Assembly (NCBI RefSeq): GCF_020829625.1
Contig: NZ_JAIVFX010000007.1
Coordinates: 1-64,000, forward strand
Length of the DNA: 64,000 nucleotides
Origin: Nostoc sp. XA010
GTDB lineage: Bacteria > Cyanobacteriota > Cyanobacteriia > Cyanobacteriales > Nostocaceae
Direction of reading: 5' to 3'
Shown: positions 61,530 to 64,000 of the stretch, piece after piece
Numbering within the stretch: position 1 is the stretch's first letter
Layout: each line of letters starts with the position of its first letter
Notes under the pieces: generated by a model
What the model was told of the DNA's origin: nothing
The model's input: the letters and a program-made list of their open reading frames with translations, nothing else
The model's database searches: none
Made by a program: the position numbers and the translations under genes

Positions 61530-62069
61530 TCAAAGCTTTCTCTGCTTGATGGGTTGAGCCGGATTACCTGCATAAATAGTCATAGGTTCTAGTGAATTGC
61601 CAGTCACGCCACCTAAAGTCAGTACTGCACCTCTACCAACAGTAACTCCTGGGCCAATTACCGACTTAGCAGCAATCCAACTACTCTCTTGAATATGGAT
61701 TGGAGCATCAATCAATTTAAAATTGGGATGATTCCAGTCATGATTTCCTGTGCAGAGATAGACTCCTTGAGATAGACAAACATGGTTTTCGATGGTGATA
61801 GGAGCAAGGTTATCTATCCACACATCTTCTCCAATCCAAACAAAATTACCAATGTTTAATCGCCAGGGAAACTTTACTCGTACTCCAGGTTTGATACGAA
61901 CACCTTGACCGATTTTAGCCCCAAAACTGCGGAGTACCCAAAGCTTAAAATCTGAAAATGGTAGCCAATAACTTTCAACTAAGGGCGACCCAACAAAATA
62001 CCAAAAAAGTTGCTTCCAGTAGGTTGTGCCTGGAGTATAGTTGCCAATAGTATATTGATCTAGACGCAT
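61530..62069 (-). CDS. WcaF-type hexapeptide-repeat acetyltransferase
   Basis: From ATG 62069 (MRLDQYTIGNYTPGTTYWKQ) the product is 179 residues. It is a left-handed beta-helix acyltransferase close to the WcaF colanic-acid acetyltransferase: SFGAKIGQGVRIKPGVRVKF, NIGNFVWIGEDVWIDNLAPI, the catalytic-type loop TGNHDWNHPNF and SWIAAKSVIGPGVTVGRGAV. It should O-acetylate a sugar in exopolysaccharide synthesis in the cytoplasm. The frame continues to a TTG at 62084, which I do not use. It is on the same strand as the autokinase, from which the IS element separates it. Confidence 0.88.
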   Translation of the reverse strand: MRLDQYTIGNYTPGTTYWKQLFWYFVGSPLVESYWLPFSDFKLWVLRSFGAKIGQGVRIKPGVRVKFPWRLNIGNFVWIGEDVWIDNLAPITIENHVCLSQGVYLCTGNHDWNHPNFKLIDAPIHIQESSWIAAKSVIGPGVTVGRGAVLTLGGVTGNSLEPMTIYAGNPAQPIKQRKL

Positions 62070-62266
62070 ATGGTGGGTAGGCAAGGTAGGTTAAACAAGA
62101 ATTCAATTAGCTAAAAGTTAGAGCGCTGGTTTCCAGCGCTCTAACTTTTCAAGATACTGAGGGATTGATACCAGCGATCGCCTTGGCTGTGGGTATACGA
62201 AAATCTGAAGTAATTAGCAATAGGTGTTATGTCTGCTGTTGCTAGAAAACCCTTACTAATGATTTT

Positions 62267-63241
62267 TTATTGCTTGTGAAAAATCGGGGATACCTGCTGA
62301 AACAGTAAATTCGCTAAGGCTTGATTCCCTACCTCATTTGGGTGTATGCCATCTCGAAATAAGGTTTCCACTTTTTTGCTAGGCAACGTTGACCACTCGG
62401 ACTCAGCGTCAATTAAAGGAACCTGTAAAAACCTTAACTGCTGAATAAATTCCAATTTATATTTAGGTGAATTGCTGGAGGGAACTAAGTTAGAAAGTTC
62501 AGGTACGAACAATACAAAAATAGGAATTTTTTGAATACGCACTAGCTGTACTGTAGTTTTTAGGAGCTGCATATTCTGTTGGAACTGGCGATCAGGTTCA
62601 ACTGATGAAGGAGTTAACGGAAAATCAGAAGGGGCAGAGCCAATTTGAAAAATTTTTGATAACCTTGGCCAAGTATACCGAGTCCAAGCTTCTTGAATTG
62701 CCAACAGTGGAGGATGAGTAGGAAAATTAGGGTCATTTCCTACAGGTGCGCTAGTACTTGTGGGTTGAGCTAAATCGTTAGTGCCAATTTCGAGAATGAC
62801 AACATCACTATTAAAAGTACCAAATTCACGTAAATATCCTAAGTGGTTGCCAATTCCCCAGGAACCAGCAGAGGCATTAAGGACTTCTACAGGATGTTTA
62901 GCAGCCAATAATTTAGACTTAAAAATCTCAGAAATTATTTGCTGTTGATCAGTAGGACTACCACCATTAAGAATGGAATCACCGATCATCAGAATTCTTA
63001 GTACTCCCTGGGGCTTTTGGGGATTAATTGGCTCTGAACGCTGGGAGTACTGGTTATATTCTATTCTTTTACGAAAGCGAAATAATTTTTGGTTTGCTTG
63101 AAAGCGATAACCTGTATAAGGATCTGCTTGACTTAATACAGGATTACCTAATCCAAGCAGAAGCCTTAAAAAAACTTCAGTGCTTATAATAGCAATTGTT
63201 ATATAAATGAGTGTTCTATATTTACGAAAATTTCTCTTCAT
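62267..63241 (-). CDS. SGNH/GDSL-family hydrolase, membrane-anchored
   Basis: The 324-residue protein begins with a single membrane helix (LIYITIAIISTEVFLRLLLG, about 11-30). The SGNH domain (about 80-320) shows block I MIGDSILNGG (nucleophile Ser), block II SWGIGNHLG, block III GTNDLAQP and block V DGIHPNEVGNQ (Asp and His). Such enzymes are esterases or acetyltransferase partners often acting on polysaccharide outside the membrane. It lies about 200 bp from the acetyltransferase gene on the same strand, so exopolysaccharide modification is likely. Confidence 0.85.
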   Translation of the reverse strand: MKRNFRKYRTLIYITIAIISTEVFLRLLLGLGNPVLSQADPYTGYRFQANQKLFRFRKRIEYNQYSQRSEPINPQKPQGVLRILMIGDSILNGGSPTDQQQIISEIFKSKLLAAKHPVEVLNASAGSWGIGNHLGYLREFGTFNSDVVILEIGTNDLAQPTSTSAPVGNDPNFPTHPPLLAIQEAWTRYTWPRLSKIFQIGSAPSDFPLTPSSVEPDRQFQQNMQLLKTTVQLVRIQKIPIFVLFVPELSNLVPSSNSPKYKLEFIQQLRFLQVPLIDAESEWSTLPSKKVETLFRDGIHPNEVGNQALANLLFQQVSPIFHKQ

Positions 63242-63804
63242 TAATTTCTACGAACCTCGTTTTGATCCAACTTTTCATATTCAATCAAGCGTATTGATAA
63301 TAACATTTCGGCTAGCATTCGCTGGAAAGCGTAGTATCGCCGATCCGTCAACTATACCTCCTAAAAAAAAGATAGAGACTGGATCAACTAATAGTTCACT
63401 TATTTTTATAAATTTTCCTGTAATTAAATATTTAAATAATCTTAATGATAAATAAATTAAACTCCAACTTAAGTAGGGAATAATTACAAACTGTAATCTT
63501 GAGGTAAAAGAATAAGGTCTATCACTAAAGCAAATTTTTTGAAGTAAAAAATAAAAATTATGTAGCTAAAAAGAAAGGAACAGTAAACCCCTGAAATAAA
63601 TCTCATAATTGGACAGTCCAATAGCTTGGGCTACCAAATTCTCCAGTTGTTGAATGAATGAAAACTACACCATAAGCTGCAATTCCTTTTAATAAATCTA
63701 TGCCTGTCAATCTATGTGCTTTGTTCATTGAGTTATTGATACCAACAGAGGAAAATAATTAAGGTTTAATTTATCACCTTTTATCAAATAAATAGCTAGT
63801 AAAT
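63242..63804. other. Gap between SGNH hydrolase and glycosyltransferase genes
   Basis: No gene is supported. A REP-like fragment GCATTCGCTGGAAAGCGTAG is at about 63316. The rest is AT-rich. An open frame on the plus strand at 63207 overlaps the SGNH gene start and is rejected. Confidence 0.4.
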
Positions 63805-64000
63805 CTAGATTTTTACACTTGAGTCTACAAGATTTTCTGGTAAAAGTTTTCTTTCAATAATCGCATGATAAACAGAGGTAAGATTTTGAGCGATCGCTTC
63901 CCAGGAATATTGCTGTTTGACAAGCTGTTTGCCATTATTGCCTTGCTGTTGTCTCAGATTGGGAGATTTTAGTAATTGGGCGATCGCTTCTGCCAATGTT
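63805..64000 (-). CDS. Glycosyltransferase family 4-type protein, C-terminal fragment (cut by window end)
   Basis: Only the last 65 residues are in the window; the frame is open to the window edge. LAEAIAQLLKSPNLRQQQGN followed by NGKQLVKQQYSWEAIAQNLT and SVYHAIIERKLLPENL is the usual C-terminal helix pair of GT4 glycosyltransferases, where SW.x.A.xx.xxxY is conserved. It should be part of the exopolysaccharide gene group on the minus strand. The start and the sugar donor cannot be judged. Confidence 0.75.
   Translation of the reverse strand, partial: TLAEAIAQLLKSPNLRQQQGNNGKQLVKQQYSWEAIAQNLTSVYHAIIERKLLPENLVDSSVKI

Noticed and set aside
61364..61549. 61-residue plus-strand ORF beside the IS element
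   Set aside because: It runs through the presumed IS end and a palindromic repeat and overlaps the WcaF-type gene.
63207..63455. 82-residue plus-strand ORF
   Set aside because: It begins inside the SGNH hydrolase gene on the opposite strand and looks like a chance frame in AT-rich DNA.

Overview
The window reads as chromosome of a filamentous, heterocyst-forming cyanobacterium of the Nostoc type. The evidence is direct: many HIP1 octamers (GCGATCGC), an AT-rich background, the usual Nostoc litter of 7-bp and 21-bp tandem repeats, short palindromic repeats and MITEs, a HetP-family gene, a small heterocyst-regulator-like gene, NdhM, and a nitrate cluster that uses the MFS permease NrtP, as in Nostoc punctiforme, rather than an ABC nitrate transporter. 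The species cannot be named from the sequence alone.

Layout. 1-8.4 kb: a GH116 glycosidase, a repeat-bearing 1.6-kb gap with a HetR-site-like palindrome, a HetP-family gene, a decayed exported-protein gene, rpe, and a subtilase. 8.8-15 kb: a serpin, an AI-2E-type permease, a small membrane protein and an LCP protein. 14-26.5 kb is the nitrate assimilation region. cnaT, ntcB, a hicBA module with a broken toxin, a HEAT-repeat protein and a Rieske protein are on the minus strand. nirA, nrtP, narB, a PsiE-family protein and narM are on the plus strand. Canonical NtcA promoters (GTA-N8-TAC-N22-TAN3T) can be read in front of both nirA and ntcB. nirA and narB each carry an in-frame low-complexity insertion, and the narB stop codon lies in a MITE end.

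26.6-34.4 kb holds a DJ-1/PfpI protein and then a signalling group: an FHA-PrsW intramembrane protease (plus strand) facing a minus-strand series of a PP2C phosphatase with an apparent degenerate kinase domain, a CHAT caspase-like protease with a C-terminal FHA domain, and an unknown acidic protein. I regard this as the most promising little-described system in the window. 34.9-45 kb is mostly housekeeping or regulatory: ndhM, a heterocyst-regulator-like protein, two NarL/LuxR-type response regulators, a histone-deacetylase-family hydrolase, a TerB-like protein, era, pfkA and a zinc deacylase.

45-48.3 kb contains small stress-type genes (CsbD, a lipoprotein, a protein built of 19-residue GIRPI repeats). 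48.5-56.5 kb starts with uvrB and then becomes a genomic scrapyard: a decayed segmental duplication, a dead toxin-antitoxin pair, three Uma2 genes (one wrecked by nested elements), TnpB and UPF0175 remnants and a tRNA 3' fragment, with a two-gene exported-protein operon in the middle. 56.6-64 kb is an exopolysaccharide region (tyrosine autokinase, WcaF-type acetyltransferase, SGNH hydrolase, glycosyltransferase fragment) interrupted by an IS200/IS605 element with divergent tnpA and tnpB.
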